A stretch of DNA of 64,000 bases from Rhodospirillales bacterium (GCA_947473305.1 CANJCB010000017.1:1-64000), one strand, 5' to 3'. Positions 8,789 through 17,742 are shown, counted from the stretch's first letter. The notes: a model not told the origin generated them from the letters alone. A program made the numbers and translations.

Positions 8789-10087
8789 ATGCGCGAAAAA
8801 AATGCAACGTCGCCATTTATCGCTCTGCATTGGGCAACGCTCCCGGCAAGCCTTCTGCGAGAGACCCGCGGAGCGACAGCGGTCATGACCGCTCTCGCAC
8901 TCTCGAGCCTGGTAGGTTTCGCCGGGCTCGGGACCGAGGTCGGCACCTGGTATGTCGCCAAGCGGAACATGCAGGGCGCCGCGGATTCCGCCGCGATCAG
9001 CGCCGCGAACGCGGTCATGGCCGGCACGGCCCATCTCTCGGAGGCGCGCAGCGTTGCGGCCCGCTACGGGTTGGTGAACGGCACATCCAACGTGACCGTC
9101 ACGGTGAACAAGCCCCCGACCTCCGGCGCCTATACGACGAATGCGAATGCGGTCGAGGTGATCATCTCGCAACCGCAGTCTCTCATTCTCGCGAGCCTCT
9201 TCCTCGCGCACAAACCCAATGTGGGGGCAAGGGCCGTCGCGGTGGGCGGGCAGGGGGGCAACGGCTGCGTGGTGGCATTGGATCGCAGCAATGTCACCGA
9301 CGTGACCGAGACCGGCAATACGGTGGTGAACCTCAACAATTGCAGCATGTACATCAACTCGCCCCGGGCCAGCGCCCTCACGATGACCGGGCTTGCGAAG
9401 ATCAATGCCTGGTCGGCCTATATTTCCGGCAACTACAGTATCGCCGGGCAGGCCAAGCTCTCGACGACTCACGGTACTTTCACCGGCATCGCACCGATCG
9501 ACGATCCTTATTTAAGCGTTCCGCTTCCAAGCTTTTCAGGCTGCAATCAGACCAATTTCTCGCTGACGGCTGGCGCGGTTCGCACGCTCGATCCGGGGGT
9601 CTATTGCAACGGATTTTCCCTGGCGGGCGGCAGCAAGGTCACCCTCAATCCCGGTGTCTATATCATCGACCGGGGAAGCTTCTCTATCACCGGCGGCTCC
9701 ACCCTCACCGGGACAGGAGTGACCTTCGTGATGACCAGCAGCACCGGCAATAATTATGCGACAGCTTCCGTCGCCGGTGGTTCCGTCATCACGCTCAGCG
9801 CACCAACGACGGGAGCAACAGCAGGCCTAGCCTTCTTCCAGGACCGGAATGCGCCGGGCACCGGTGTCGATAGCTTCGCGGGCGGAGCGACCCAGAACAT
9901 CAACGGCGCGATCTACTTTCCAAACCAGAGCGTGACCTATGCCGGTGGCTCGTCTACCGGGGGGGCGAATTGCACCCAGCTCGTGTCGCTGCTTATCACC
10001 TTCAACGGCAATGCCAACTTCAACACGAATTGCACCGCCGCAGGCGTCAAGGCCATCGGCGGCGCCGCCACCGCCTTGGTCGAGTGA
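8789..10087 (+). CDS. TadG-like pilus-assembly (TadE/G-like) protein
   Basis: This 432-residue protein has the N-terminal signature of the putative Flp pilus-assembly TadE/G-like domain. RGATAVMTALALSSLVGF gives a single membrane helix at about residues 30-50, followed by GTEVGTWYVAKRNMQGAADSAA and ISAANAVMAG. The remainder is a Gly/Ser/Thr/Asn-rich predicted beta region with several Cys (GCVVALD, NNCSMYI, PGVYCNG), as in minor surface proteins anchored in the inner membrane and exposed to the periplasm. No tad secretion genes (cpaF, tadB, tadC) are present. It faces away from the repeat-protein gene across a 232-bp AT-rich shared upstream region (8557-8788), which holds the regulatory motifs listed separately. 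It ends six bases before the convergent acyl-CoA synthetase stop. Confidence 0.8.
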   Translation: MREKNATSPFIALHWATLPASLLRETRGATAVMTALALSSLVGFAGLGTEVGTWYVAKRNMQGAADSAAISAANAVMAGTAHLSEARSVAARYGLVNGTSNVTVTVNKPPTSGAYTTNANAVEVIISQPQSLILASLFLAHKPNVGARAVAVGGQGGNGCVVALDRSNVTDVTETGNTVVNLNNCSMYINSPRASALTMTGLAKINAWSAYISGNYSIAGQAKLSTTHGTFTGIAPIDDPYLSVPLPSFSGCNQTNFSLTAGAVRTLDPGVYCNGFSLAGGSKVTLNPGVYIIDRGSFSITGGSTLTGTGVTFVMTSSTGNNYATASVAGGSVITLSAPTTGATAGLAFFQDRNAPGTGVDSFAGGATQNINGAIYFPNQSVTYAGGSSTGGANCTQLVSLLITFNGNANFNTNCTAAGVKAIGGAATALVE

Positions 10088-10093
10088 AGGAAG

Positions 10094-11728
10094 TCACCCG
10101 AGTTTCGCCGCCTGCTCCCGCAGGACGAATTTCTGGATCTTGCCGGTCGATGTCTTGGGCAGAGGGCCGAAGACGATGGTCTTCGGCGCCTTGAAATGAG
10201 CCAGCCTCTCGCGGCAGAAGGCGATGATATCCCCGGGCTCCGCCGCTGCCCCCGGTTTCAAGGTCACGAAGGCGCAGGGCGTCTCCCCCCATTTTTCGTC
10301 CGGACGCGCCACCACGGCGGCCTCCAGTATCGCGGGATGCCGATACAGCACACCTTCGACTTCGATGGTCGAGATATTCTCGCCGCCGGAGATGATGATG
10401 TCCTTCGAGCGGTCCTTGAGATCGATATAGCCGTCGGGATGGGCCACGCCGAGATCCCCGGTATGGAACCAGCCCCCTGCGAAAGCCTCGTCGGTTGCCT
10501 TGGGGTTCTTGAGGTAGCCTTTCATGACGACGTTGCCGCGCATGAAGACCTCCCCCATGGTTTCGCCGTCAAGCGGCACGGGCGCCAGGGTCCGGGGATC
10601 GGCCACCATTAAGCCTTCGAGGACGGGGTAGGGGACGCCCTGGCGGGCCTTCAACGCCGCGCGCTCGACGGAGGGAAGTTCGTCCCATTCCTCGTGCCAG
10701 GCGCAGACGGTCACCGGGCCATAGACCTCGGTGAGGCCATAGACGTGAGTGATCGCGAAACCCATGCCTTCCATGCCTTCGATCACCGCTGACGGTGGGG
10801 CCGCCCCGGCCGTCATCATGGAGATCTGATGGGCCAGAGGGCGGCGCGCCTCCTCGGGCGCGTTGAGCAGCAGATTCATGATGATCGGCGCGCCGCAGAG
10901 ATGGGTGACCTGATGATCGGCCAGGGCCGCGAAAATCGATGCGGCATCGGTCCGGCGCAGGCAGACATGAGTCCCCGCCTGGGCCGTGACCGTCCAGGGG
11001 AAACACCAGCCATTGCAATGGAACATCGGCAAGGTCCAGAGATAGACCGGATGCTGCCCCATGTTCCAGGTCAGCGCATTGCCGAGCGCGTTCAGATAGG
11101 CGCCGCGATGGTGATAGACGACACCCTTGGGATTGCCCGTCGTGCCGGAGGTATAGTTGAGGGCGATCGCATCCCATTCGTCGGGTGGTCCCTCCCAGAT
11201 AAAATCGGGCGAACCTTCGCCGAGGAAGCGCTCGTAATCGCAGCTTCCCAGGAGATCCCCTCCCTGGCCCAGGGCATCGTCGATGTCGATCACCAGAAGC
11301 GGCCGGTCCAGCAAGGTCAGCGCCTTGGCGATGACAGGCGAGAATTCCCGGTCGGTGATCAGGACCTTGGCTTCGCCGTGTTTCAAGATGAACGCGATGG
11401 TTTCCGCGTCGAGCCGGATGTTGAGCGCATTCAGGACCGCACCGATCATCGGCACCCCGAAATGCGCCTCGAAAAGCTCCGGCACATTGGGCGCCATGAC
11501 GGCGACCGTATCGCCTTTGCCGATCCCCCGCGCCTGCAAGGCGCTGGCCAACCTCCGGCAGCGAGCGTAGCTCTCGGACCAGGTATAGCGCCTGGCCCCA
11601 TGGATGACGGAAGTCCGCTGGGGATAGATCGCGGCGGTGCGGGGCAGAAAGCTCAGGGGCGACAAGGGAACGAAATTGGCCGCGTTGCGGTCCAAATGGT
11701 CCTCATAGGGGTTCACATCTCTAGCCAT
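10094..11728 (-). CDS. AMP-binding acyl-CoA synthetase
   Basis: This 544-residue cytoplasmic ligase activates a carboxylic acid to its CoA thioester via an acyl-adenylate. The start at 11728 is preceded by a strong GGGGAGG ribosome site; the open frame extends 84 codons further upstream without family similarity. Motifs in order are the P-loop YTSGTTGNPKG, VYGLTEVYGP, HTGDLG, the hinge ISGGENISTIEVE, and the C-terminal catalytic lysine context KTSTGKIQKF. The sequence resembles medium/long-chain and methylmercaptopropionate-type (DmdB-like) CoA ligases, so substrate length is uncertain. It could feed the enoyl-CoA hydratase and acyl-CoA dehydrogenase encoded nearby, but it is transcribed separately. 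Confidence 0.93.
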   Translation of the reverse strand: MARDVNPYEDHLDRNAANFVPLSPLSFLPRTAAIYPQRTSVIHGARRYTWSESYARCRRLASALQARGIGKGDTVAVMAPNVPELFEAHFGVPMIGAVLNALNIRLDAETIAFILKHGEAKVLITDREFSPVIAKALTLLDRPLLVIDIDDALGQGGDLLGSCDYERFLGEGSPDFIWEGPPDEWDAIALNYTSGTTGNPKGVVYHHRGAYLNALGNALTWNMGQHPVYLWTLPMFHCNGWCFPWTVTAQAGTHVCLRRTDAASIFAALADHQVTHLCGAPIIMNLLLNAPEEARRPLAHQISMMTAGAAPPSAVIEGMEGMGFAITHVYGLTEVYGPVTVCAWHEEWDELPSVERAALKARQGVPYPVLEGLMVADPRTLAPVPLDGETMGEVFMRGNVVMKGYLKNPKATDEAFAGGWFHTGDLGVAHPDGYIDLKDRSKDIIISGGENISTIEVEGVLYRHPAILEAAVVARPDEKWGETPCAFVTLKPGAAAEPGDIIAFCRERLAHFKAPKTIVFGPLPKTSTGKIQKFVLREQAAKLG

Positions 11729-11909
11729 TCCCGCCTCCCCGCGTCTTGATAGGTTACACACGAGCCTAGAGCCTGCCCGGCAGTCCAGCAACGGGCATCC
11801 TCGCCTTGCGATTTCGGTGCAAATCATGCGATTGTCCGCCCGTCGATGCATGCCCGAGCGTGCAGAGTCGTGGCGGGATGACATAGATAAGGCGAACGCA
11901 GGGGGCCAA

Positions 11910-12260
11910 ATGGCGAGCGTTTTGATCGTCGACCACGAGGACGACGCGCGCGGTTGGCTTTCCCGCCTATTCCATGACATGGGCTATGAGATCTTCACCG
12001 CGCGGGACGGCTACGAGGCCCTGCAGATCCTGATTGACAATCCCTCCATCACTTTGCGCTTCGCCGATGTCCAGTTGCCGTTCATGAAAGGAACGGCCTT
12101 GGCGGCAGCGAGCAAGATGCTCTCGCCGAACCTTAAGGTGATCCTCGCGACCGGTTACGATCCGGCCGATATCGAGACCGAAGACATGCCCCTTATCTTG
12201 AAACCCTTCCAACCCGGCAAGCTCGCGGACACCGTTCGGCGGGTCGTCGGAACCACCTGA
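11910..12260 (+). CDS. Single-domain response regulator receiver protein
   Basis: This 116-residue stand-alone receiver domain has no output domain. It shows the acidic pair (VDHEDD), the phospho-acceptor Asp in ADVQLPFMKG, the switch Thr in LATGYDP and the conserved Lys in LILKPF. The start at 11910 gives MASVLIVDHEDD at the expected beta-1 strand; the frame extends upstream but without recognisable sequence. No histidine kinase is adjacent. The gene diverges from the acyl-CoA synthetase across 181 bp (11729-11909), where nothing else was recognised. The stop is two bases from the convergent glutathione transferase stop. CheY- or DivK-like phospho-signal shuttling is plausible, partner unknown. 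Confidence 0.88.
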   Translation: MASVLIVDHEDDARGWLSRLFHDMGYEIFTARDGYEALQILIDNPSITLRFADVQLPFMKGTALAAASKMLSPNLKVILATGYDPADIETEDMPLILKPFQPGKLADTVRRVVGTT

Positions 12261-12262
12261 TT

Positions 12263-12982
12263 TCAAGGGTCCAGTTCCGGGTAATGTCGGAAAATGCCTT
12301 GTTCGTTGAAAGGTATGCGTCGCGTGGAAGCAAGGTAGGCCGCGATCCGCTTGCCTTGAGAGACGCGGGCGTGCAGCGCGCGCACATGAGGATGGTCCAT
12401 CGCCAGGCGCTTCATCGCCTTCGGGAAGGCGTAGTCGAGCCCTGACACCACCTGAAAAAGCGAGAGATCGGCGTAGCTCGTCGCCGAGCCGGCCAGATGC
12501 CCGGGTCCCGCCTTGTTCCGGGCAAGCGCCCGTTCGAAATAGCCCAGGTATTTCGGGAGCCGGTTCTTGACGAAATCAGCCGCGCGGCGTTGCGCTTCCG
12601 GCTTCTGGTCCTCGTAATAGAGCCCGGAAGCTATGGGGTGATGGGTGTCATGGGCTTCCGTCACCAGATCGGCAAGGGTGAGCTGGAGCTGGTGAACCCA
12701 TAGGCGGCCGGCCTCGTCGACGGGCGCCAGCCCGTGGCGGGTCCCCAGATAGAGCAGGATATTCGCGGTCTGCGCGATGGTCAGCCGGTCGGCCCTCAGG
12801 ATCGGCGGCGCGAAGGGGGGATGTTCGAGCGCATCGTCCTTCATGAGATCCACAATTGTCGAAGCGTCCTTGTCCCTTGCGATATCCGCATATTTAAGGC
12901 CCGCGTGCTCCAGGGCGAGGCGCACGAATTCGCCGCGTCCCTGGATACCGGGCCAATAGTAGAGCTCGTAGCGCTGGGTCAT
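12263..12982 (-). CDS. Glutathione S-transferase family protein
   Basis: This 239-residue cytosolic protein has an N-terminal thioredoxin-like domain (YELYYWPGIQGRGEFVRLAL) and an all-helical C-terminal domain (YADLSLFQVVSGLDYAFP). The early Tyr/Trp-Pro-Gly segment fits sigma/alpha-like GSTs, where a Tyr near residue 6-9 activates glutathione. Such proteins conjugate or reduce electrophiles. It stands alone with convergent neighbours, so the context gives no substrate. Confidence 0.88.
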   Translation of the reverse strand: MTQRYELYYWPGIQGRGEFVRLALEHAGLKYADIARDKDASTIVDLMKDDALEHPPFAPPILRADRLTIAQTANILLYLGTRHGLAPVDEAGRLWVHQLQLTLADLVTEAHDTHHPIASGLYYEDQKPEAQRRAADFVKNRLPKYLGYFERALARNKAGPGHLAGSATSYADLSLFQVVSGLDYAFPKAMKRLAMDHPHVRALHARVSQGKRIAAYLASTRRIPFNEQGIFRHYPELDP

Positions 12983-13063
12983 GAAACCTCCTGCCGGTTG
13001 GACGGAACGTTAGAGCCGGGTCGGCGTTGTCTGGGCGTTACCTGTTCCTGGGAGTTCCTTTCC

Positions 13064-13213
13064 ATGTACTTCAACTTTGTGCTGCTTCAACCGCTCATTG
13101 CGCTGATCGCCGGCATTCTGATCCTCATCATGCCGCGGCTTCTCAACTTCATCGTGGCGATCTACCTGATCTTCGTCGGCCTGAGCGGTCTCTTCCCCCA
13201 TTTCATGAGGTAA
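13064..13213 (+). CDS. DUF3096-type small membrane protein
   Basis: This 49-residue protein starts MYFNFVLLQP and consists of two hydrophobic helices (LIALIAGILILIMP and NFIVAIYLIFVGLSGLF) joined by a short RLLN turn. The pattern and size match the DUF3096 family of tiny inner-membrane proteins found beside unrelated genes in proteobacteria. The ATG at 13064 is preceded by GGGAGTT. Function is unknown. Confidence 0.75.
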   Translation: MYFNFVLLQPLIALIAGILILIMPRLLNFIVAIYLIFVGLSGLFPHFMR

Positions 13214-13313
13214 AGCGCTCCTTCCGTTTCGGGGCTTGGCGAGCGGACGATTTCAGGGCGAGAATGTCTCGCCGGAACGATCTTCCGCTTCGGCCAAGCA
13301 GAGAGGAAACGGG

Positions 13314-14213
13314 ATGAGCTACCAGGAGCTGATTTATTCGGTCGAAGACGCGATCTGCACGATAACGCTCAATCGGCCGCAGATGATGAACGCGCTGTCG
13401 AAGACGCTTGTGGCGGAATTGCACGCCGCCTTCGACGAGGCCGACGCCGACCGCGATGTGCGCTGCATCATCCTGACCGGCGCCGGGGCTGCCTTTTGCG
13501 CGGGCTACGATATCGCGGTGGAGAAGGGCAAACCCGCCAGGCTCGACCCCGCAGGCTATGGTTCCATCGCGGAATTCCTGGAATTCTGGCAGCGCGGCGA
13601 CGGCTCGCTCCATCAGAAATGGGAGCATATGTGGCGGCTCGGCAAGCCGATTATCGCCGCGGTCAACGGTTGGGCCATGGGCGGCGGCTTCTGGTATCAG
13701 CTCGCCGCCGATATCACGATCGCCTCCGACAAGGCGGTCTTCTCGCAGCCCGAGGTGCGGCATATCTCCAACACGACCTTCCTCTTCACCGCGCTCTGCG
13801 GCTGGAAGGCGGCCAACCGCTGGTCGCTGACCGGCGATCACTTCGACGCCCAGGAAGCGCTTCGCATCGGTCTCGTGAACGAGGTCGTGCCCCACGCTGA
13901 TCTGATGGAGCATTGCCGGGCGCTGGCCAAGCGCATTGCCCTGGTGCCGGAGCCCTCTGTCCGGCTCAACAAGGCTGTGGCGATGATGGGCATCCAGGCT
14001 TCGGGCGTCCATTCGGGCCTGTTGCTCGAAGGGTTGTTGGGCGCCATGGCCCATTCGTCCTACAACGACCATCGCGCCAAGCTTTTCGCCGCCCAGCAGA
14101 ACGAGGGGCTCAAGGCCTATCTCGACCTGCGCGACGGCCCGTTCCAGCCGGAACCGATGGGTCCGAAATCCGCCAAGGGCATGGCCGAGCGCGCCGCGGC
14201 CAAGAAAGGCTGA
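13314..14213 (+). CDS. Enoyl-CoA hydratase/isomerase family protein
   Basis: This 299-residue crotonase-fold enzyme starts at 13314 after GAGAGGAAAC. Crotonase signatures visible are LNRPQMMNALS, LTGAGAAFCAGYDI (first oxyanion-hole strand) and INGWAMGGGFWYQLAADITIAS (second). The catalytic Glu position expected in bacterial hydratases lies in the FSQPEVRH segment (Glu present). It is longer than minimal hydratases (about 260), with an Ala/Lys-rich tail. It hydrates a 2-enoyl-CoA or performs a related crotonase reaction. Possible functional link to the adjacent CoA ligase and acyl-CoA dehydrogenase genes. Confidence 0.9.
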   Translation: MSYQELIYSVEDAICTITLNRPQMMNALSKTLVAELHAAFDEADADRDVRCIILTGAGAAFCAGYDIAVEKGKPARLDPAGYGSIAEFLEFWQRGDGSLHQKWEHMWRLGKPIIAAVNGWAMGGGFWYQLAADITIASDKAVFSQPEVRHISNTTFLFTALCGWKAANRWSLTGDHFDAQEALRIGLVNEVVPHADLMEHCRALAKRIALVPEPSVRLNKAVAMMGIQASGVHSGLLLEGLLGAMAHSSYNDHRAKLFAAQQNEGLKAYLDLRDGPFQPEPMGPKSAKGMAERAAAKKG

Positions 14214-14230
14214 ATAGCCTACCACTCGTA

Positions 14231-14260
14231 TCCGCCACCCTCCGAAGGGAGGGTGGCGGA
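14231..14260. terminator. 13-bp perfect hairpin between convergent genes
   Basis: TCCGCCACCCTCC is followed by GAAG and its exact complement, making a very stable stem-tetraloop 17 bp after the hydratase stop and 18 bp before the end of the convergent decarboxylase-like gene. No T-run follows on either strand, so it could act as a bidirectional transcript end, perhaps with Rho or as an mRNA 3' stabiliser. Confidence 0.6.
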
Positions 14261-14278
14261 TCTATTCGCCGTCCCGGC

Positions 14279-15001
14279 TCAGGCCGGAAGCTGAAAAAGC
14301 TGCCCGGCATCGGGCACCGGGTCATTTACGCCGACGAGCCTCAGGGCGCCCCAGACGGCGGCCGGGGCGCTCGACACGACAGGCACTCCGAAACCCGCCT
14401 CCATTTCGACCGTCAAATCCCGGGTGCGAAGACCGCCACAGGCGATCACAAGGGCGTCGACCTTGCGGTTCTTCATCGCCTGTTCCGAAAGATCGACGAG
14501 TTGCTGTCGGGTGACGCCGCTCATATCCATCGCGGTGATGCCCATGAATTCCGGGCGTTCCGCCTGAATGTCATGCTCGTCCAGGAACTTACAGAGAAGG
14601 TTCGTAACGTCTTCGGTATAGGCCGTGGCGACAGCGACGCGCTTTGCCTTCAGCACCTTAAGTCCCCGCACCAGCGAATTCGCCATGGTGGTCACCGGCA
14701 GCCCTGTGCGCCCGGTGATCTGGGCGATCAAGCCGTCATCGAATTTGCGGCCGAATGAAAAGGTGAGGGAGGTGCCGTTGATCGCGATGGCCTGGGCGCC
14801 ACTGGCGGCAAGCTTGTCGACAACCGCGGGGATGCGCTCGATGGCGGCTTTGTAATGCGCCATTTCCATCTTTTCGAGCCCGAGCGCCTCAACGGTCAGG
14901 CGGACGCGATTTTCGAATATCTCTCGCGATTCACTTTGGATCGCCCCGTCGACGCGCGGCGCGCAGATCCCGAGCAACGGCAAGTCGCTGTCATTAGGCA
15001 T
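14279..15001 (-). CDS. Arylmalonate decarboxylase-like protein (Asp/Glu racemase superfamily)
   Basis: The protein is 240 residues, exactly the length of known arylmalonate decarboxylase. It keeps that enzyme's diagnostic features. The nucleophile Cys188 sits in VIACGGLRTRD. The first racemase cysteine is replaced by Gly in NGTSLTFSFG (GTS supplies the dioxyanion pocket). A conserved Tyr is in VATAYTEDV. Having a single catalytic Cys argues for decarboxylation over racemisation, and against maleate isomerase, which has two. The family decarboxylates disubstituted malonates without a cofactor; the natural substrate is unknown. It lies 65 bp after an ABC importer operon on the same strand, suggesting that the imported compound or a product is its substrate. 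Confidence 0.8.
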   Translation of the reverse strand: MPNDSDLPLLGICAPRVDGAIQSESREIFENRVRLTVEALGLEKMEMAHYKAAIERIPAVVDKLAASGAQAIAINGTSLTFSFGRKFDDGLIAQITGRTGLPVTTMANSLVRGLKVLKAKRVAVATAYTEDVTNLLCKFLDEHDIQAERPEFMGITAMDMSGVTRQQLVDLSEQAMKNRKVDALVIACGGLRTRDLTVEMEAGFGVPVVSSAPAAVWGALRLVGVNDPVPDAGQLFQLPA

Positions 15002-15066
15002 CGCGGCATCTCCCCTTATCTTTTGTAGGCATCGATCCTATAGGCAGCCAGCCTGACGCGCCATGC

Positions 15067-15855
15067 TCAGCCGCCGCCCGTTCCGTCATGCTGCCGGCGG
15101 GTCGCCCAACCTGTGAAACGACGTTCTATAAGCGCGAAAAGCACATAGGTGGCGATGCCCATGATCGCGATGACGGTGAGGCCCGCGAACATCAGCGGGA
15201 CCCGAAACTGGGACGAGGCCTGCAGCATCAGGTAGCCGATGCCGTCGTTCGAGGCCAAGGTCTCGGAGATGACGGTGCCGACGAAAGCCAAGGTGATTGC
15301 GACTTTCAACGAAGCGAAGAAGTAGGGAAGCGACCGGGGCAATCCCACCTTCCGCAAGATATCGAGCCGCGAGGCGCCAAGCGACCGCAGCACGTCTTCC
15401 AGTTCCGGCTCGACGGTGGCGAGGCCCGTCGCGACATTCACCGCGATCGGGAAAAAACAGAGCAGGAAGGCCGTGGTGATCGCCGGGGGTTGCCCGATCC
15501 CCATCCACAGCACGAGGATGGGAACCACCGCCGCCTTGGGCACCGAATTGACGCCGATCAGAAGGGGATAAAGGCCGCTATAAGCCAACCTCGAAGATCC
15601 GATCACTATCCCCAGAAAGCCCCCGACAACGATGCCGATTCCAAAGCCCAGGACCGTATTGGTGAAGGTGAAAAGCGCATGGGCGATAATCGGATCGCGG
15701 TACTGCAAAAACGCCTCGAAGATGGCGATCGGCGAGGGCAGGATGAAATTCCGGATCTGGAAGATCATGACGACCGCCTGCCACAACAACAGGAGCCCGC
15801 TGAAGACGAGCCAGGGCATGGCCCGTTCAAGCCGGCGCCGTCCCCGGGTTGTCAT
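15067..15855 (-). CDS. ABC transporter permease, SsuC/TauC type
   Basis: This 262-residue inner-membrane permease has about six helices, starting with WLVFSGLLLLWQAVVMIF. The ATPase-contact EAA-type loop is visible as EDVLRSLGASRLDILRKVGLP. Length and pattern match permeases of nitrate/sulfonate/taurine-type importers. Its start overlaps the ATPase stop (ATGA), so the two are translationally coupled. A homodimer would pair with the ATPase and binding protein encoded directly upstream. Confidence 0.94.
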   Translation of the reverse strand: MTTRGRRRLERAMPWLVFSGLLLLWQAVVMIFQIRNFILPSPIAIFEAFLQYRDPIIAHALFTFTNTVLGFGIGIVVGGFLGIVIGSSRLAYSGLYPLLIGVNSVPKAAVVPILVLWMGIGQPPAITTAFLLCFFPIAVNVATGLATVEPELEDVLRSLGASRLDILRKVGLPRSLPYFFASLKVAITLAFVGTVISETLASNDGIGYLMLQASSQFRVPLMFAGLTVIAIMGIATYVLFALIERRFTGWATRRQHDGTGGG

Positions 15856-16646
15856 GCGACGCGAGCCTCGCCGCGCTCGCGGGCGATATCGTCCCGGATC
15901 GCCCTGATGAGATCGACAAAAACGGGCTCGAACGTGTTTTCCAGAGTTCGCGGCCGAGGGATCTCGACCTTATAGGTCGCGATGACGCGGCCGGGGCGGG
16001 CGCTCATCACGAAGATGACATCGGCCAGAAAGGCCGCCTCTCGCAGGTCGTGAGTCACTTGGATGCAGGTGAAGCGGCGGGTGAGCCACAGATCCTGCAG
16101 CACCGCCCAGAGCTCCTCGCGGGTAAAGGCGTCGAGCGCCGCGAAAGGCTCGTCGAGCATCAGGAGCTGCGGATCGTGGATCAGCGCCCGGCACAGGCTC
16201 GCCCGCTGCTGCATGCCGCCGGAAAGCATCCAGGGTTGCTTGTCCTCGAAACCCGCAAGCCCCACCGAGGCCAGGAGCCGCTTCGCGCGATCCACATATT
16301 CGGCCTTGTGCTGCCGGAGCCGCGAGCGATGCGGCTCGACGATCTCCAGCGGCAGAATGGTATTGGAGAGCGTGTCCCGCCAGGGCAGGAGCGTCGGATT
16401 CTGGAAGGCCATCCCCGCGATCTTCAACGGCCCATCCACGGCTTTTCCGGCAACACTCACCACTCCGGCGGTCGCCGGCAAAAGGCCGGTCACGAGTTTC
16501 ATCAGCGAGGACTTTCCGCAACCGGAAGGTCCTACGACCGCAGCAAATTGTCCCTGCTCCACGGAAAGACTGGCGTTCCGAAGCGCAAAAAGCCCCTCAG
16601 GCCCGCCATAGCGCAGGGACACGTCTTCAAGTGAAACAAAGCCCAT
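15852..16646 (-). CDS. ABC transporter ATP-binding protein, SsuB/TauB type
   Basis: This 264-residue ATPase shows Walker A GPSGCGKSS, Q-loop MAFQNPTLLPW, signature LSGGMQQRASLCRAL, Walker B LLMLDEPFAALD and switch VTHDLREAAFL. FQNPTLLPW and FAALD are typical of nitrate/sulfonate/taurine importers. It overlaps the permease gene by 4 bp and starts 13 bp after the binding-protein stop, so the complete importer is encoded by three adjacent genes. Confidence 0.95.
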   Translation of the reverse strand: MGFVSLEDVSLRYGGPEGLFALRNASLSVEQGQFAAVVGPSGCGKSSLMKLVTGLLPATAGVVSVAGKAVDGPLKIAGMAFQNPTLLPWRDTLSNTILPLEIVEPHRSRLRQHKAEYVDRAKRLLASVGLAGFEDKQPWMLSGGMQQRASLCRALIHDPQLLMLDEPFAALDAFTREELWAVLQDLWLTRRFTCIQVTHDLREAAFLADVIFVMSARPGRVIATYKVEIPRPRTLENTFEPVFVDLIRAIRDDIARERGEARVA

Positions 16647-16659
16647 CGGGGCGCGCGGC

Positions 16660-17709
16660 TCAGGCGAACTTGCGATCTGAAAGCGGTGGCAGGAAGCGAT
16701 CGTCGAAAAGTGTCGCCATCGTCGGCGCCGGCGAAAGCTGGAAACCCTGGGCGAGCAGGTTCAAGCCTCGCGACATCCGCTCCGGATCGACATAGCCCAT
16801 CCCGTTCTTCTTCACCGATTCAGTGAGGATCAGACGGTCATAGACCCAATCGAGCCGCTGGCGTTCGGTCTTAGCATCCAACAGCCTGTCGCGTTTCGTC
16901 ACGGCCGCGATGGCCGCGTCACGATCCTTGGCGCCGGCCACCATCGCGCGCGACGAAGCGATCGCGACGCGGCGCACCAGGTCCGGGTTCTTCTGGATGA
17001 TGGATTGGCTGGCGACCAGGGAATTTCCCCAGAAGTCGAAACCGTAATCGGAAAAATAGAAAAGATTGATATCTTCGAGTTTGAGGCCAGCCTCGATGAG
17101 ATTGAAGATCGCCGTGTAGTCGAAAGCGATCACGCCATCGACATCGCCTTTGATCAGCAGGGTGTCGCGCAGTTTCACGTCGACGGTCACCCGGTTGATC
17201 GAGGCTGGATCGAGTTTGTTGAGCGCCATAAGCGCCGGGAAAATCTTGGACCCCGCATCGGAAGTTCCGGTCCCGATCTTCGCACCGACGAGGTCCTGCA
17301 AGCTCTTGATCGGCTTGCGTTTCAAACTGAGGATCACCGCCGGGAAGCGATCGAAGACGGTCATCAGCACTTTGGGAGCCGCGCCGGGATTGCGCGCGCT
17401 GAATTCCGCAACCGTGGCGAGATCCGCATAGCCGAAATCGTGGGTGCCGCTCGCCACTCTCGTGACTGTCTCACCGGATCCCGACGAGCCGTCCAGCGCC
17501 ATCTCCAGGCGTTGATCCCGGAAGATGCCGTTCTCGGCGGCAAGAAACATGGGGGAATTCGCACCATAGATGCGGAACTCCAGGCTGAAACGCACCTGGT
17601 CCGTAGCCTGTGCACGAAGGATGGACGGGGCGGCGGCAATCCCCGCCGCCGCCAGACCAGCGCCCATGACCGCGCGACGAGACGGCTTGCTTCCCAGATT
17701 CCAGCTCAT
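16660..17709 (-). CDS. ABC transporter substrate-binding protein, NMT1/SsuA type
   Basis: This 349-residue periplasmic receptor has a twin-arginine-like signal (PSRRAVMGAGLAAAG, then AAAPSILRAQA), suggesting export by Tat. The mature part has NMT1/SsuA features: VRFSLEFRIYGANSPMFLAAENGIF, GSGETVTRVASGTHDFGYADL and a later FLP/DRFLPPL tail. Relatives bind sulfonates, nitrate, pyrimidine precursors or aromatic acids. It is the first transporter gene of this importer and lies 33 bp after the acyl-CoA dehydrogenase gene. Ligand unknown; the surrounding enzymes suggest a carboxylic acid. Confidence 0.9.
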   Translation of the reverse strand: MSWNLGSKPSRRAVMGAGLAAAGIAAAPSILRAQATDQVRFSLEFRIYGANSPMFLAAENGIFRDQRLEMALDGSSGSGETVTRVASGTHDFGYADLATVAEFSARNPGAAPKVLMTVFDRFPAVILSLKRKPIKSLQDLVGAKIGTGTSDAGSKIFPALMALNKLDPASINRVTVDVKLRDTLLIKGDVDGVIAFDYTAIFNLIEAGLKLEDINLFYFSDYGFDFWGNSLVASQSIIQKNPDLVRRVAIASSRAMVAGAKDRDAAIAAVTKRDRLLDAKTERQRLDWVYDRLILTESVKKNGMGYVDPERMSRGLNLLAQGFQLSPAPTMATLFDDRFLPPLSDRKFA

Positions 17710-17742
17710 TTGAAGTCCTCCCCTCAGGCCAGCAATGCTACG

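Noticed and set aside
14279-15001. Aspartate/glutamate racemase or maleate isomerase
   Set aside because: Both need two catalytic cysteines; the first position here is Gly within NGTS, as in arylmalonate decarboxylase.
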